Origin: Populus alba
Taxonomy: Eukaryota; Streptophyta; Magnoliopsida; Malpighiales; Salicaceae
DNA length: 64,000 nt
Assembly (NCBI RefSeq): GCF_005239225.2
Contig: NC_133295.1
Location: 4,960,001 to 5,024,000 of the forward strand
Direction: 5' to 3'
Shown here: piece after piece, positions 25,101 through 37,819 of the stretch
Numbering within the stretch: position 1 is the first letter of the stretch
Layout of the letters: every line of letters starts with the position of its first letter
Position numbers and translations under genes: made by a program
The notes under the pieces: generated by a model
Told to the model about the DNA's origin: nothing
Databases searched by the model: none
Seen by the model: only the letters and a program-made list of their open reading frames with translations

Positions 25101-25399
25101 ATTGCATTAACTAAATTATTTTTATTATTGAATGTTTGTCCAACCTCTAAATTAAAGCCTTTTGACAAATATATGTGGCAAGTGCCCAATCATGAGAAAC
25201 AACAAATGCAAACCCAAAAGCATCCCCAAATTCATAGTTAATAAATCATTAATTCAACAAACCTTATATTCAACCTTAACCTTAAACAATAATTTTATTT
25301 TAACTAAACTAAATACAAATTAATATACGAATCCATATATTTAATAGAAATGTAATATGTTTACCTTACTTATAGGATCAGAAAGTGTTGGGGCAGCGG

Positions 25400-26122
25400 G
25401 GACGACAACAACATCAAATTTTAAAGAAAAAAACATCCTTGTATGCTTGGAGACTAAGATGTGTTAGCAATTGTCTTGTTTATTAAGCGCAACAAGATAA
25501 AAATACATTATTTTACAAAAATAATTTTAAATAATATTATTCCCAAAACTTTGAGGTTACTCTTGTAATTAAAAAAATTCACCGTACTGAGCTTAGTTAA
25601 TAGGTACACTAGTATAATACAGGCACCAGGAAAGCACACGAAAACCAGTCATGCTTGTTGTATACTAACATTATAAAGGCCTCGTAAATCGAACTTTTTT
25701 AACTCAGGAATGATTTAATCAATGATACTATTCACTAATCCCCTCTCCCCAACTCACTTTAAACAAGACCAGCCATCATCCTGCACAACATTTTTATTAA
25801 GAAAAATGAAAAAGCAGAAATTGTGGGATCAGACACTTGATAGAAAACACATTATAACTAGATGTTAGAATGATCATTCTACATCTGTAGGATAATGGAT
25901 TGGTTCTAGCGGAAGCTGTGATAATCTATATAGTATGCGTCTAGCTAGCAAAATGCCAAAAAATAACTCAGCCCCACTCTCTCAGCTCTGGTTTCCATAA
26001 CCCCACCATTCTTTACCTTCCTTCTTCTCTAACCTTTACCCTTTATTCATCTCACACTCTTCCTTACAACACCCTCTGAAAGACAAACCCACGAGTACAG
26101 ACTATGTTTATTTCTGACACCA
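25400..26122 (+). other. Upstream region of the GPI-anchored protein gene
   Basis: No coding sequence. A weak TATA-like TCTATATAG occurs near 25926. The stretch 25975-26095 is pyrimidine-rich (CTCTCTCAGCTCTGG, CCTTCCTTCTTCTC), as is common in plant 5' leaders. The decayed MULE ends roughly 300 bp to the left. Confidence 0.4.
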
Positions 26123-27947
26123 ATGTCCCTAAACATCCTAACTTTCCTCTTGTTACTCGCTTGTTTTCCTCTTCTCCTTGCGGGTTTACCCAACCCGGAC
26201 CCGGCTACAATTCAACCATTTAAACCAGGCCCAACACCGCCAGCGACAATCCCTGCATCCCCTGAGCAATCTAACATCGCTGGTTGCCCACTAGAGCTTC
26301 CCAATGAACTCTTCCATGGCATTAAATCAGCTTGTGGCAGTGGCTCTTCTGCTAGCGGGCACCTCCACAGGACCCGGTGCTGTCCAGTTCTTGCTGCTTG
26401 GCTTTACTCTGCTTACTCTGCCACTGCACTTAGCAGAGCTAACAAAGTAATCCCAGCAACAACTCCGGGTCGTTCTCCATCGTATGACATGCCCTTGCTT
26501 CCTGATGACTCCGAGACTTGTGTTGATGGGCTCTCCAAGGGGTTGAAAGAGAAAGGCATAGAATTGGTTAAGCCTAATGACACTTGTGATGTTGTGTATT
26601 GTTATTCTGGTATTAGATTGCACCCTCTGAGTATCCCGGAAGCCTTTTCTTTGAATCGAAAGGGAAAGCTTGTTGGGGATAAGAGGGTTAAGAAATTAGA
26701 AAGAAATTGCCTGAGTAATAGTAACAATGTGAATGGATTTCCTGGTCTTGGTGGCTGCTCCAAGTGCTTGAATAGTCTTCACTTGGTAAGCTAGAATCTT
26801 TCTTTCTTTAATTAGTTTCGATTATAATGCTTCGAATTCTTTGTTTTTCCAATTATTGGGTTTGTCTTGTTTTGTCTTGATTTGTTGTTTAATGGTTGTT
26901 GTGGAGGAAGGAAGATCAAGAAGTTGATAGGGTTTGTGTGTCTTGTTCTGCACTTGGTAAATTGGGAAAGTTGTGCCTTTATTTTTTTTTCCTTGCTTTA
27001 CTCCCATTACCAATTTTCTATTGGTGGGAATCTGAGATATTTGGTGACAAAGGAGTGGCCTTGTTCCCAGACTGAAGTGCGAGTAAGAGTTAGCGTTTGT
27101 TTATTAGGCAGTTTCCTGTAAGATTCATCGTTTCTTACATTGTCGAGTACAATGCTTGGCTTGGATTAAGACCTGATTATGGTTTGCTGTTGAGTGTTGC
27201 CAGTAAGAACAGGTGTTGTGTGATCTTAGAATTTTGTTTATTCTCAATGTATAGTGAAAGTGGTATATGCAATTAGATTCTGGACATTTCAATTATCAGT
27301 TATTTTATTTCTACTTTTTTATGATTCGGAGATGGAGAATTTGAAAACCTTGGAGGCTCTTAACTCTCTATGGCAATGCCTGAATTTTCACCACTTTTAT
27401 GTTAGTGAGATTCTTTCTTTATTCTATATTGGTCAGATTCTCTTACATGGGTTGGATGTTGGAAGACAAGGGTGTAGCTTACATTAGATTTTAATTGGAA
27501 GTTGCACCAGATAATTAGTTACAACTTCAAGCACCAAAACGTGTACTTCTCCAATGATGAACAATCTGTTATTTACCTTTTCCATTTGATAATGATTTGA
27601 TGCAGCTTAACAACAAGAAGACTTTAAATTCAAGCAAATCAGAGGATAGGACCGCAAGAATGCACAACAAAGATTGCCAGTTGATGGGTCTTACATGGCT
27701 ACTTGCCAAGAATCGCACGGCTTACATTCACACAGTTACTGCAGTCATACGAGCCATGATGCTGAGCACCGACGGCTTTGATCCACAGTCGTGCACTCTC
27801 AACAGTGACGGAATGCCTCTAGCCGTAGATTCTTCTGAAATCTCCAACAATTCTTTGTCAATCTGTCATCAAGTTCCCATCTATGCAGCCATGGCTTTCA
27901 TTTATTTGTTAAATCTTCTACTCATTGTACCATCCACCAAATCTTAG
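26123..27947 (+). CDS. SPARK-domain GPI-anchored protein, At4g28100-like
   Basis: Function unknown; predicted to sit on the outer face of the plasma membrane. Exon 1 is 26123-26785 and exon 2 is 27606-27947; intron 26786-27605 has GT..AG ends in phase 0, giving 334 residues. Residues 1-21 form a signal peptide (leucine-rich, ending LLAG). A Pro-rich linker follows (PNPDPATIQPFKPGPTPPAT). The cysteine-rich extracellular domain then carries GCPLELP, RCCPVLAAWLYSAYS, TCDVVYCYSGIRL, CSKCL and DCQLMGLTWLLAKN, the pattern of the uncharacterised plant family related to SPARK domains. The C-terminal 20-25 residues (IYAAMAFIYLLNLLLIV) are a hydrophobic GPI-attachment signal. The out-of-frame ATG at 26104 is unlikely to be the start because it would miss the signal peptide. 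Confidence 0.9.
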
Positions 27948-28615
27948 ACAAGAGGGCGTAGCTTCTTCATCTTTGTGAATCTGTAGCTTTGAGATTGTAT
28001 GGTATGTTGATCTCTACTTTGTGCTCTGCTTTTCCCTTAATTGTTTTGTATTTGTAATCAATCTTTTCACTCTCTTGGTTTGTTGACAAATAGAGAAGGA
28101 GTTTGGTCTTGCAAGCTAGCTTATGATAATATGATTTGTAATGTGGGTCTCCTCAAGGCTCCATCATGAATATGTGCCATGCACTCTTACTGTTTTGTAT
28201 TGATGAGACAATTTGTGGTTCATTTTCTTTTGTTTGGTGGAATTGTTTTTGGACACAGCTGAATTCTTCACGAGAAAATTATGCAGTGTCGGCATCATAC
28301 AACTGGTCTTTTATCTTTTTTCGTTCATCCAAGGAGAAGATCTATGATGGGGAAGTGGCTGCCAACTGGCTTGGAAAATAACAACAACAAAAGGTTAAAA
28401 AGGATGTGTCTGTGTATGTATAGGGATTTATTTTAAATAAAGCTGTGTTAGTAGTGGAAAACTATTTCTTTTTTCCTTTTATAGTTTTTTGTAATAAAAA
28501 AAATTTAAAAGATGTGTTCATTTGTTTAAAACAAAGATGATTTTTTTTTCATGAATTACATCAAATTTACAATTATTTTTCATTAAAAAATCAATTTTAC
28601 AATATGAGCATTAAA

Positions 28616-29702
28616 TCTAAGATGCTGATCATGGTCAATTTAGGTTTAGGTCTATTCTATTTAATTTACACTCAAAGAGTATTGGCAGAGTTAGATTGAC
28701 CCACCCAAATTCACTTTTAATGATGGAGAATATTTTAATACATAAAAAATTCTAAGAAAACACCTACACACCTCAATAATAAAAAAAGATTTTTATAAAC
28801 AAAGACAAACAATTGTATAGCGGCGTGTGTATTAGAAAAATAAATATTATCATCTCAAAAATGCTTCTTCTAAAAAACATGTAAATAGGATATTGACAAA
28901 CATCACTCTTGACTCACATATCAAATTAACATTTCATAAAATACCCTTAACTCACATATCAAATTAACATTTTATAAAACAATATTATGTGTGTATAACT
29001 TTTAAAACATTAAGATTTTTCCAACTTTCAAAGAATATGACCTGTTTAAAGACCATACTGCCCTGTGTTGAACACAAATCACACAAAAAAATATTTTATT
29101 TATTTATTTATACACACACAAACCTACAAGAAAATACTCTTACCATTTTTTTTAAGAAATAGTTGAAAATCAAAGAAATAAAACTATCTATACTTAAAAA
29201 ACACAAGAAAATCAAATAGCCATATAAAAATTATATACACATGACAATCAAACATTTGTATATATGATCATCCCATCTTTCCAACCTTATTGTTGGGTAT
29301 TGATTTCACCTTATCATTTTCCAAAATAGATCTCTAGTGCCTTTACAATGAAACAACACATATATCAACCCTTTGAATATTTACCATATCCATATAGAAA
29401 CCAATAAGATCATGTTGCCACATATACAAAGCAAGTAAAAACTCATTTATATTTTGAGAATGACTTGCTAAAGTTGCCATAATTGACCAAAATGCATTGG
29501 AAAAAGGTAATGCAGTGTTAATGTATTGAAGATGTGATGGCACATGCTCACACACTTTGCTATAATTGGTGGTATGTGGATTCACGCACCAACAAGATAG
29601 AGGAGTGTGACTTGCAAGAACTGGTGTGACTTTCTCTCCTTTTTTTTTCTATGCTGGTAATAAAGTCCACTACTATTCTAGAAAAGAGATTAGGGCTTGG
29701 AA

Positions 29703-29771
<69 letters not shown>

Positions 29772-29845
29772 TCTCTCCCATTCCCTCTCACCTTCACTAG
29801 TTGCAACTGCTATTGATTCTTTCATGGTAGTAGATGAGTTGTTTC

Positions 29846-29876
<31 letters not shown>

Positions 29877-32410
29877 GGATTTGTAAGGTAGGTTTAATGA
29901 TTGAATATCAAGATAGATATAAGAGGAGCTGTTATGTTTCTTTAGGGTTGTCAATGAGAACATGGTTGTATGGTTGATGGAGGCAATGAAGCTTCTTCTG
30001 GTTATTGGTAATGGTTAGGTCAGTGACAATAGCAACTATGTTACTTTTGGAAGGGATGAAAGATCATCATTTAGGTAAACACACCTTGAAAAGTTGACCT
30101 AATGCCTACAAAGTGTAAAGAGTATAAAACAAGGCAATTTCAAATCAATTACTAATTATAACCATATAAACTTTCAACGAGAGTATATGGTTTAATATGT
30201 GCTAGCCCAAGGCAAAACCCATTAAGACACCTCTAATTTCTCATGCTAACCTAAGGTAATGTATTTGGAAATGAGTGTTATGGAACGGGTGTATGGGCAT
30301 AAGTTTATATCCAACCCAATATACATGATAACAAAATATATGAAAATAATAAATAATAAATAAACATGAGCACAAAAACCTATATAATAAAATCACATAA
30401 TATAAGTAATCATATAAAAATAAAAATCATAACAAGCACATTATTTTCAAACAACCAAACTAAGTTTAACCCATACTAATTCCTCTACGGAGTAGTCATT
30501 TTGTCCCAAGAAAAATCTCGACATTCTTGATTTAGGTTTGGTAAAGGTAAAGTTAAAAACATGAGTCACCATCTAATTTTATTAAAACTAGAAACCCTAA
30601 CTGGTCTTTATAGTTCTAAGTAAGTGGTTGATTATGTAATAGAGAAGATAACTATCACCTATATATTCTACATAAGTTAAGATACATTGTTACTTATCTT
30701 TAATGACAACGGTACCTATTATGCTCTTGTAAAAGTAATTTGTCTAAATCAGAATAAATATTTATGGTAAAAAACTATTAATCCTAAGATAGTGATTTGA
30801 TACCTAGTCTAACAAAAAGCCTAATATTTTTCTTTAGAATACAAGTGATAGACCTGAGAGGATAGTAGCGATCAATTCAAGCTTAAATTCATTCTATTTA
30901 ATTACACCTAAAATGGTCCTAAAGATCTTTACTCACACTTAAAAGGGTTTTGGTAGGGTCATATTGGCCTAACCTATATTCACTTGCAATAATAAAGGTG
31001 TTATCCTAACATATGAAAACTTCTAAGAAAACATATGTACACATTGATAGAACATATATTTACATATAATGAATTTTTTTAAAAAAATCATATGTTGTAT
31101 ATATTATTTTAAAAAATGAATATTTTCATCTCAAAAGCGATTCTACTGGTAGGATAATGCTTTATTATATGATAGGAAATAGAATTAATAAGGTATTGGT
31201 CAGCATCACCATTAACTTACAAATCAAATTCACATTTAAAAAAAAAATTACATGTATATAGGTTTTAAAACATAATGCTTTTCCAACTTTCAATGAATAG
31301 GACCCATTTAAGAATCATACTACCCCTCGAGTAAACATAAATCACACAAAGCTAATTAAAAATATTTTATTTATTATTTGAAATAACAAAATTTCAGCAT
31401 TTAATTCACAAACCAGCTGGTTAAGGATCATAGTGTCAATAAGTCGATCCTTTGATAAAAATGAATAACACAAATCTTTACACATAAAAAAAACTTTTAT
31501 TATAGCTTATAAAAAATCATTAAAACAAAGAAATAAAAACATCTATAATTAAAATGTCTCCACATAAGAAAATCAAATAACCACATAAAAAGTATTTACA
31601 CATAACAATTAAATATTTATATACAGGATCATCTTGTCATTTCAACCTTGTTGTGGGGATGTTGATTTCATCTTATTACTTTCTAAAATAAATCCTCAAC
31701 GGCTTCATAGCCTTAAGGTTACAACATAATATAATAGATCAAAACCCTTCAAATATTTACAATATCCACACAAAAATCAATAAGAACATGTTACCAATTA
31801 TACAAAGCAAAAAAAATTTTCATTTTGGATTAGAGGATGGCCTACTAAAGCTACCAATTGACCAAAAAGAGTTGGAAAAGGCAAGATAATGTTGATATAT
31901 TTGGGATATGATGGTGCATGCTTACATGGACTACCATGACCAATGTCATATGGATTCACACACTCATGAAATGGAAGAGTGTGACCATCAAGAACTAGTG
32001 GTGCTTCCTCTTCTTTATTTTATATGACAATGATAAAGTGCAGTACTACTCTATGAGAGACATCGGTGATGGAAAAGCTTTGGTTTCTATTTTTTTTTTG
32101 CTTTCTTGTTCCCTCTCACCTCTACTAGTTACAATTACAATTAATTTCTTTTAGTTTCAAAAAAGGATGAGAAAGGAAGTAGTGGCTAGGTTGTTTGATT
32201 GAAAAAGAGGGGTTGCAGGTTGACTACTAAGATAGAGATAAGAGAAAATGTTGTTTTTCTTCAAGGTTGTCGATGATAAGGAAAAGGTTGCATGGTTGAT
32301 GGTCGTAGTGAAGCTTCTTTTGGTCATTGGTTATCTATCATGGTTTATAAGGGATGGTGATGACTGTGTTAATGATGAAAAGGATGAAATAGAGGCAAAA
32401 AAAAATAAAT
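28616..32410. repeat. Direct repeat of about 1.5 kb with a unique 0.8-kb spacer
   Basis: Copy A (about 28616-30080) and copy B (about 30851-32410) are collinear and diverged. Matching pairs include TTCTAAGAAAACA at 28750 and 31020, ATTTTCCAAAATAGA or ACTTTCTAAAATAAA at 29315 and 31680, and ATGGTTGATGG at 29972 and 32295. Copy A carries a TA array (29707-29767) and an AAT array (29846-29872). The spacer contains GAGTCACCATCTAATTTTATT, a word I recall from plant LTR elements. It may be a non-autonomous LTR element or a tandem duplication; there is no coding sequence. Confidence 0.55.
29707..29767. repeat. (TA)n microsatellite
   Basis: About 30 uninterrupted TA units. The 86-codon frame across it is a microsatellite artefact. 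Confidence 0.95.
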
Positions 32411-33269
32411 TTTGGTTAAAGTGGTGGCAACTGTGAACAAGTATAAGTGGCTAGTTTATATATATATAGGCTTGAACTTCTTTGTTTTTTTTTTCTTTCC
32501 CATTTTTTAATCTTTTTACTTTTATTTGTTTTCTATATTTTTCTGATGTTTTGTTATATTATTTCTCTCCACTTTTGGGTATCTGTATGATTTCATTCAT
32601 TCTCTTTTCTGAGTATTTATCTAATATATTAATAGTCACTGCCCAAGCTAATATACCGGTTGGGCACTGTTGCAGATTGATTCACGCATGTGTAGCATAG
32701 TGCGACAATACCAAAACAAATGAAATGCAAGGCGGGGAGAGACAAGGAACGATTTACCTAGTGCAACAAGGCATAGCCAAAGAACAATTTACCTAGTGCA
32801 ACAAGCTAGTATCTAAGTTCGTATGTTCTCTAGTCTTTTTATAACTTTTGTTTAGCATGTTTTTGCAATGATAAAATAATAATCCATGCTTAATTTTATG
32901 ACAACAACCCATACTTGAAATCCATCCAGGGTTATATTTTTTTCATTAAAAAATCAGAATTAAAAGAAAATATCAAACACGAGAGAACAACTTGAGTGCC
33001 ATGGTTTGGTGGCAAAAAGAGTCATGTTTTGGACAAAAAAGCTACGTGATCGATTATACTGGAGTTAGATTACTAGATTCGTTCAAATAAATTAGTAGCC
33101 ATACAATATTAAATTCCTAAATAGATAAAAACCAATTTTCATTGCTGTAATTCATTCTCCATCATTCTTCCTAGCTCGTAGATATCCCTTCATGCTTGAA
33201 GATAAATAAATAAACAAAATAAATGTAAGTGTTAAGCGGTTAACACTCATCAAAAATTATCTTTTAAGA

Positions 33270-33480
33270 TAATATATTTAGGAGTATGGTTTGTGATTAT
33301 TTTTTAAAGTATTTTTTATTTAGAAGTATATTAAAATAATTTTTTTTATTTTTTTTAAATTATTTTTAAAATCAGAACATCAAAATAATCTAAAAATACT
33401 AAAAAATTATTAATTTAAAATAAAAAAAATTAATTTTTTTTTTAAAATACTTTTGAAATATTAAAACGAACAAGGCCTTG
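33270..33480. mobile_element. Degenerate Tourist-like MITE
   Basis: A short AT-rich element running from TTTAGGAGTATGGTTTGTG to AAAACGAACAAGGCCTTG. Its right end, read in reverse, starts GGCCTTGTTCGTTT, close to the classical Tourist terminus. The interior is non-coding and resembles the copies at 12045 and 39850. Confidence 0.5.
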
Positions 33481-33779
33481 TTGGTACTTTGAAATTGGGC
33501 ACCCAGTTAGATTGATTGATGATGATTAATTTCCAAAAAAAAAAGCATTGAATATTGTAAAATCTTAAGTAAAAGCCATAACCATTCTGTAAAATTAATA
33601 ACAATTATAAATATTTCGAATGTACAACATCATAGCCATTCATCCTGAATTCAACAGTGCAAATCCAGCTATAATATATTATTAGATTTCAATCCTCAAA
33701 TTGGTCAACTTATCATTAACAAATAATTAAATCCACAGAAGCTCTTTGTTTAAGGGGAAAAAATAAAATAAAGGACGGT

Positions 33780-34927
33780 ATATATGTAACATTCGGTCCA
33801 TAGCTAGCTAGCATGGTCTCATGTGATACTAATTTGATTGGAATTTTGATCGATTCAACCTGCAAAGAAAGCAATGAGCAATAATTAAAAAACACATATC
33901 ATGATATTATAAATATTGTATTGTTTTCACTTCATATTTATTAATGATTCTATGGCGTACACACAAACAATAATAAAAAAAGTTCTTGCAGGTAGATCAT
34001 CACATGCCACTTACCTGCATAATACCAATTTCTGAAATTTAATATTCATCATATTCATGGATCTATGTGCGCATGACTGTATGGTTGTGAAAATGATCAG
34101 CTAGGTAGCTAGAGAGAGAGAGAGGTGATATTTGCATACCCGTCGAGGCTTTTGAAAAGGAAATACAAGTATAAAATCTGTCACCGGCGATGTTTCACCA
34201 TGCTACGAAATAGATTGGTGTTGGTGTCCACGCAAAGGCTTGTCAAGCAAGCAGTTCTGCTGGACGTGCCCTAATTCGCTGCCTGGACGACCTTGAACTT
34301 GAAGTTTACTTGAATATATAGCTACACTTTACATTTATAGCATGGTTCTTATTAATTTGTCTGCTATAATGAATTAGACTTGTATATTGAATATTATATA
34401 AAAAACAAGGAAACAAAACTTATTAATAAAGTTCGTAAGAAAACCTTAAATCTTTAACAAGGGAAATTAAATGGAAGGAAATAAACTTCTTTTGGATGAA
34501 TAAACGGGTCTTTAAGTTATTCATATATAGGGAAATTTCCAGGAAAAAAACATACAGAAAATGTACATAAACATGGATCTAGCTGCTCGAAGGAATGAAA
34601 ACGACAAGCTTTGTGATGATATCTGTTCGAAGTGCAACTACTCCAAGCCACAAGACCTTGGACAATTTGGTTAATTATAACAATGGTGGAAATTGCTTAA
34701 CAATTAAGCTATTGAATCTTGTCACCAAACAAACATCTTCATTATCTATAACGTCTTGTTGAAAGTGGAATTCAAAACCAAACAGGATGAGTTGAAATCA
34801 TGAGGGTTTTCCTTGAAGTTCTAATATGAGTACGAGCTGCATGGTTCAACCTTCTTTCTTTCTAATATGCAAAATTAACAAAAGAAGGAAAAAAAATAGC
34901 AGAAACTGACTTTTTGTAACATATGAT

Positions 34928-34992
<65 letters not shown>

Positions 34993-35540
34993 CTCTGCAG
35001 ATAGGCAAGCATTGAAAAGCTCAAGGTCGAACAGACAACGAGATCAAGGAAAATGAACCAGAAACTGTTCACTTGACAAGAGTAGCGTGGAAACCACTCA
35101 CCCAGTTAAGTGATATATATATATATATATATAGATAGACGGGCTTCTGACCAAATCATCTGTAGGAGTCTCCTGATCATTCTCCATTTGCCATGATCAA
35201 ACAGACTATGCGCCCAGTATTATCAATATAGACTCCCAGCCCTGGGCTGAAGAAATTAGTAGAAATGATATCTCTATATATAGAATTAGCTGAAGGTTGA
35301 GATGTAGATTAGGGGAATATCTTTGTTAGGTTTACAGATACTCGATCTTATGACTATCAGCTTAGCATTGACTTGCAGTTACAGCTCTGTGTTTTTCCAT
35401 GCGAGGTAGTCTCTGTATGTGTGCGATCAGAGGTAGAGAGGAGGATAATACAGCAGAAATGCATGGTTAGATATCTACGGTGATGGTGAGAGTGAAATTG
35501 TGTGGAGGCTATTATTTCCTAGCTATCCCTACCAACCATA
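33780..35540 (-). ncRNA. Possible spliced non-coding transcript
   Basis: This low-repeat region has no coding frame. On the minus strand it contains GGTATGC (donor-like) near 34141, AAATTTCAG (acceptor-like) just right of 34031, ATGCAGGTAAGTGG (strong donor) near 34014, and TGCTTTCTTTGCAG (strong acceptor) near 33860. If used, these define a 17-nt internal exon at 34015-34031. A purine-poor, non-repetitive stretch at 35150-35530 could hold the 5' exon. No known microRNA hairpin was recognised. This is inference from splice-site shape only. Confidence 0.25.
34932..34990. repeat. (TA)n microsatellite
   Basis: About 29 TA units. Shorter TA arrays lie at 35112-35133 and 35660-35682. Confidence 0.95.
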
Positions 35541-36003
35541 CTTCACCCCCAACTTGGATTTTAACCAATAAAGGAACAAGACAAAGTTGAAATGCCGCAA
35601 TCAAAGGTGACATTATGAATTTTTAGGACTGCTTAAGAAGTGTAGTTGTTGTTCCAGTTAATATATATATATATATATATATAGTTGAGGTATGTAGGTT
35701 TAGATGCTAAACACGTGTAAGCCTTTTCAACAAAGCCTAGGAACGAGGACCTGGCCTGCATGCTTGGCTTTTTTTATTTTTATTTTTTTATTTTTAAGGG
35801 GTTGCCTTTACTTTAAAAAAAAATGAAGAAAAAAGAAGTTGATAATATTTTGTCTAGCCAAAATCCAACTACCTATAATGGTAGTTAGAAAATCAAAGTG
35901 CTACTTTTTAGTCTAAAAAATTATTTTCAATCCATTTTCACTTAAAAATAAATAAATACATTTGGAACAAAAAATAATCATTTTATCAATCCAAAAACCC
36001 TTA

Positions 36004-36856
36004 GTGGATGTTTGGTAGTGTGGTTGCGGGTGAGGTTCACCCGCAACCACACTACCAGGTGTTTGGTTAAAGGAAGAAAAAATATGGTTGCTGGTAGGAC
36101 CCACTAATTTTGGTGGCTGGACCGCAGGATGTGAGAAACAGCAAAATGCTGCTTCTCATGCTGATAAGTTATTGTCAACAGTGGAGCATGGCTCCACATG
36201 ATCCACTGCGCACTGTTCACGTTTCCAGGTTTGTTTGTTTTTTTTTTTTTTGAAAAACCATGAAAATGAGTTTAAATTTTTTTATTGTTTTTTTAAAGAT
36301 TATAATGACGTAGCATTTGTGAAATTTTATCGCAATTCCAATTATGTTATTGCCGGGTCTGGCCCAGTTAAAAAAAATTCAGTTTTTATTTTTATTTTAA
36401 TTGTGTTCTATTCAAAAAAATTAAAAGGAAATTACTTGATGACGTAATAAAAGATTCAGTTTTTGTTGTTGCGCACTTAACAAACCATGAAAAATATAGT
36501 CCTTGTTGGATAGATTTCGTATGTAATGACATTGCACATAGTGTAATATAATAACAAAAAATATTTGATATCAATATTATTTATTTCATGATGTAATAAC
36601 AGTAGTTAAATTTACAATATTTAAATTAAAATCATTAATATTAATATATATTTTTTAATTATTTTATAACCTCAATTTGAAAAGCATTTTTTTTTAACCA
36701 AACACATTAAACTACTTTTTCTTCGACCTCAATTTCAACCACAGTTTTAACCAAACACCTATTTTTTCAAATCAACCTCAACTAAAAGTACTTTTTATAA
36801 AAACAACTTTTTTTCAAACCACAACCACAAAAGCTACCGCAATACCAAACACACCC
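36004..36856. mobile_element. Tourist-like non-autonomous element with nested termini
   Basis: The left end GTGGATGTTTGGTA and the right end TACCAAACACACCC are imperfect inverted repeats (11 of 14 positions), flanked by TTA on both sides (36001-36003 and 36857-36859). The host sequence resembles the dispersed repeat at 4.1-4.5 kb. Just inside the left end is a perfect 21-bp inverted repeat (36013-36033 with 36037-36057) around a 3-bp loop. Extra ACCAAACAC words near 36700 and 36755 suggest several elements inserted into each other. There is no transposase. Confidence 0.65.
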
Positions 36857-37819
36857 TTAAAATCAAAGCAAATTTTCTCTCTCTCTCTCCTAGCTCCAAT
36901 CTACTTTTGATGGAAATAAAAAAGGTTTAAAAATACCTCAATAAGAATACTCTCATCGATTGAAATCTATTGACACCAAAATCAACTTTTTTTATCATCA
37001 GAATGAAGCCAACTAATGACTTTCTCTCATTTTCACTATCATGTGGTCATTTTCTCTCTCATCTCTAACAACTAGTGACTCCAAATTAAAAAAAAAAAAA
37101 AAAGAACTTTTAGACCAACACTAAAATCTCAAAAACTATAAAGACCGAAAAGGAAGAAAAAGAAAATAGATGGATTTAAAATTATTTTTTCGCATGAAAT
37201 TAAGACTAGCCATGAGGTTTCTCTTTGTTTTTCACTTTGGTACTCTTTTGTTTAATTTTTTCTTTCCTTAATAAATTTTAACAAATTAGTCATGAAATTA
37301 GGCATAAAAGGCTGCAAATAAAGAAAAATGTTTGAGGATAAAAATTGAAAAAAAAAAACTAAGGTTATTGTGAATTCTAATATGAAATACGTTGGCATTT
37401 TAGTATATGTTGTAATGATATTTATAAAAGTTACAAAAAATTCTAAATTTGAATAAAATCTTAGTGACACATTAAGAAATAGGTTTGTAAGTGACAAAAT
37501 TTTACGTTGCTAGGCAATATAATTTTCATCCTTGATTTGTTGCTAATTAAAAAAAAAAATTATAGATAAAAAGGTCATTGCTAGTTTAGTTAATTATAGA
37601 ATTTTTATCTTTGATTGGATAGCGCTAGAATATTTTATCACTACCTATTTAGTTGTTTTCAGTTACTAAGCCATTGTTCATAATTGATGTTGGCATATAA
37701 CGAGGACTAGAGTTTATTGCTTCCTGAGAACTCTAAAATCAATATGAACAAAAAAGCTAAAGAGATCCTTAAAGTCTAAAATATTATTTAAAAGTAATAG
37801 CTAATTTTTTTTATGATCT

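Noticed and set aside
26104..26123. Alternative upstream ATG for the GPI-anchored protein
   Set aside because: It is in another frame and would not encode the signal peptide.
29626..29886. 86-codon plus-strand frame with a long YI repeat
   Set aside because: It is created by the TA and AAT microsatellites.
34252..34275. Segment with GACGTGCCCT resembling a miR164 target site
   Set aside because: Pairing in the seed region has several mismatches and there is no NAC gene here, so it is probably chance.
34875..35072. Minus-strand frame with an IY repeat
   Set aside because: Translation of the TA array; no supporting context.
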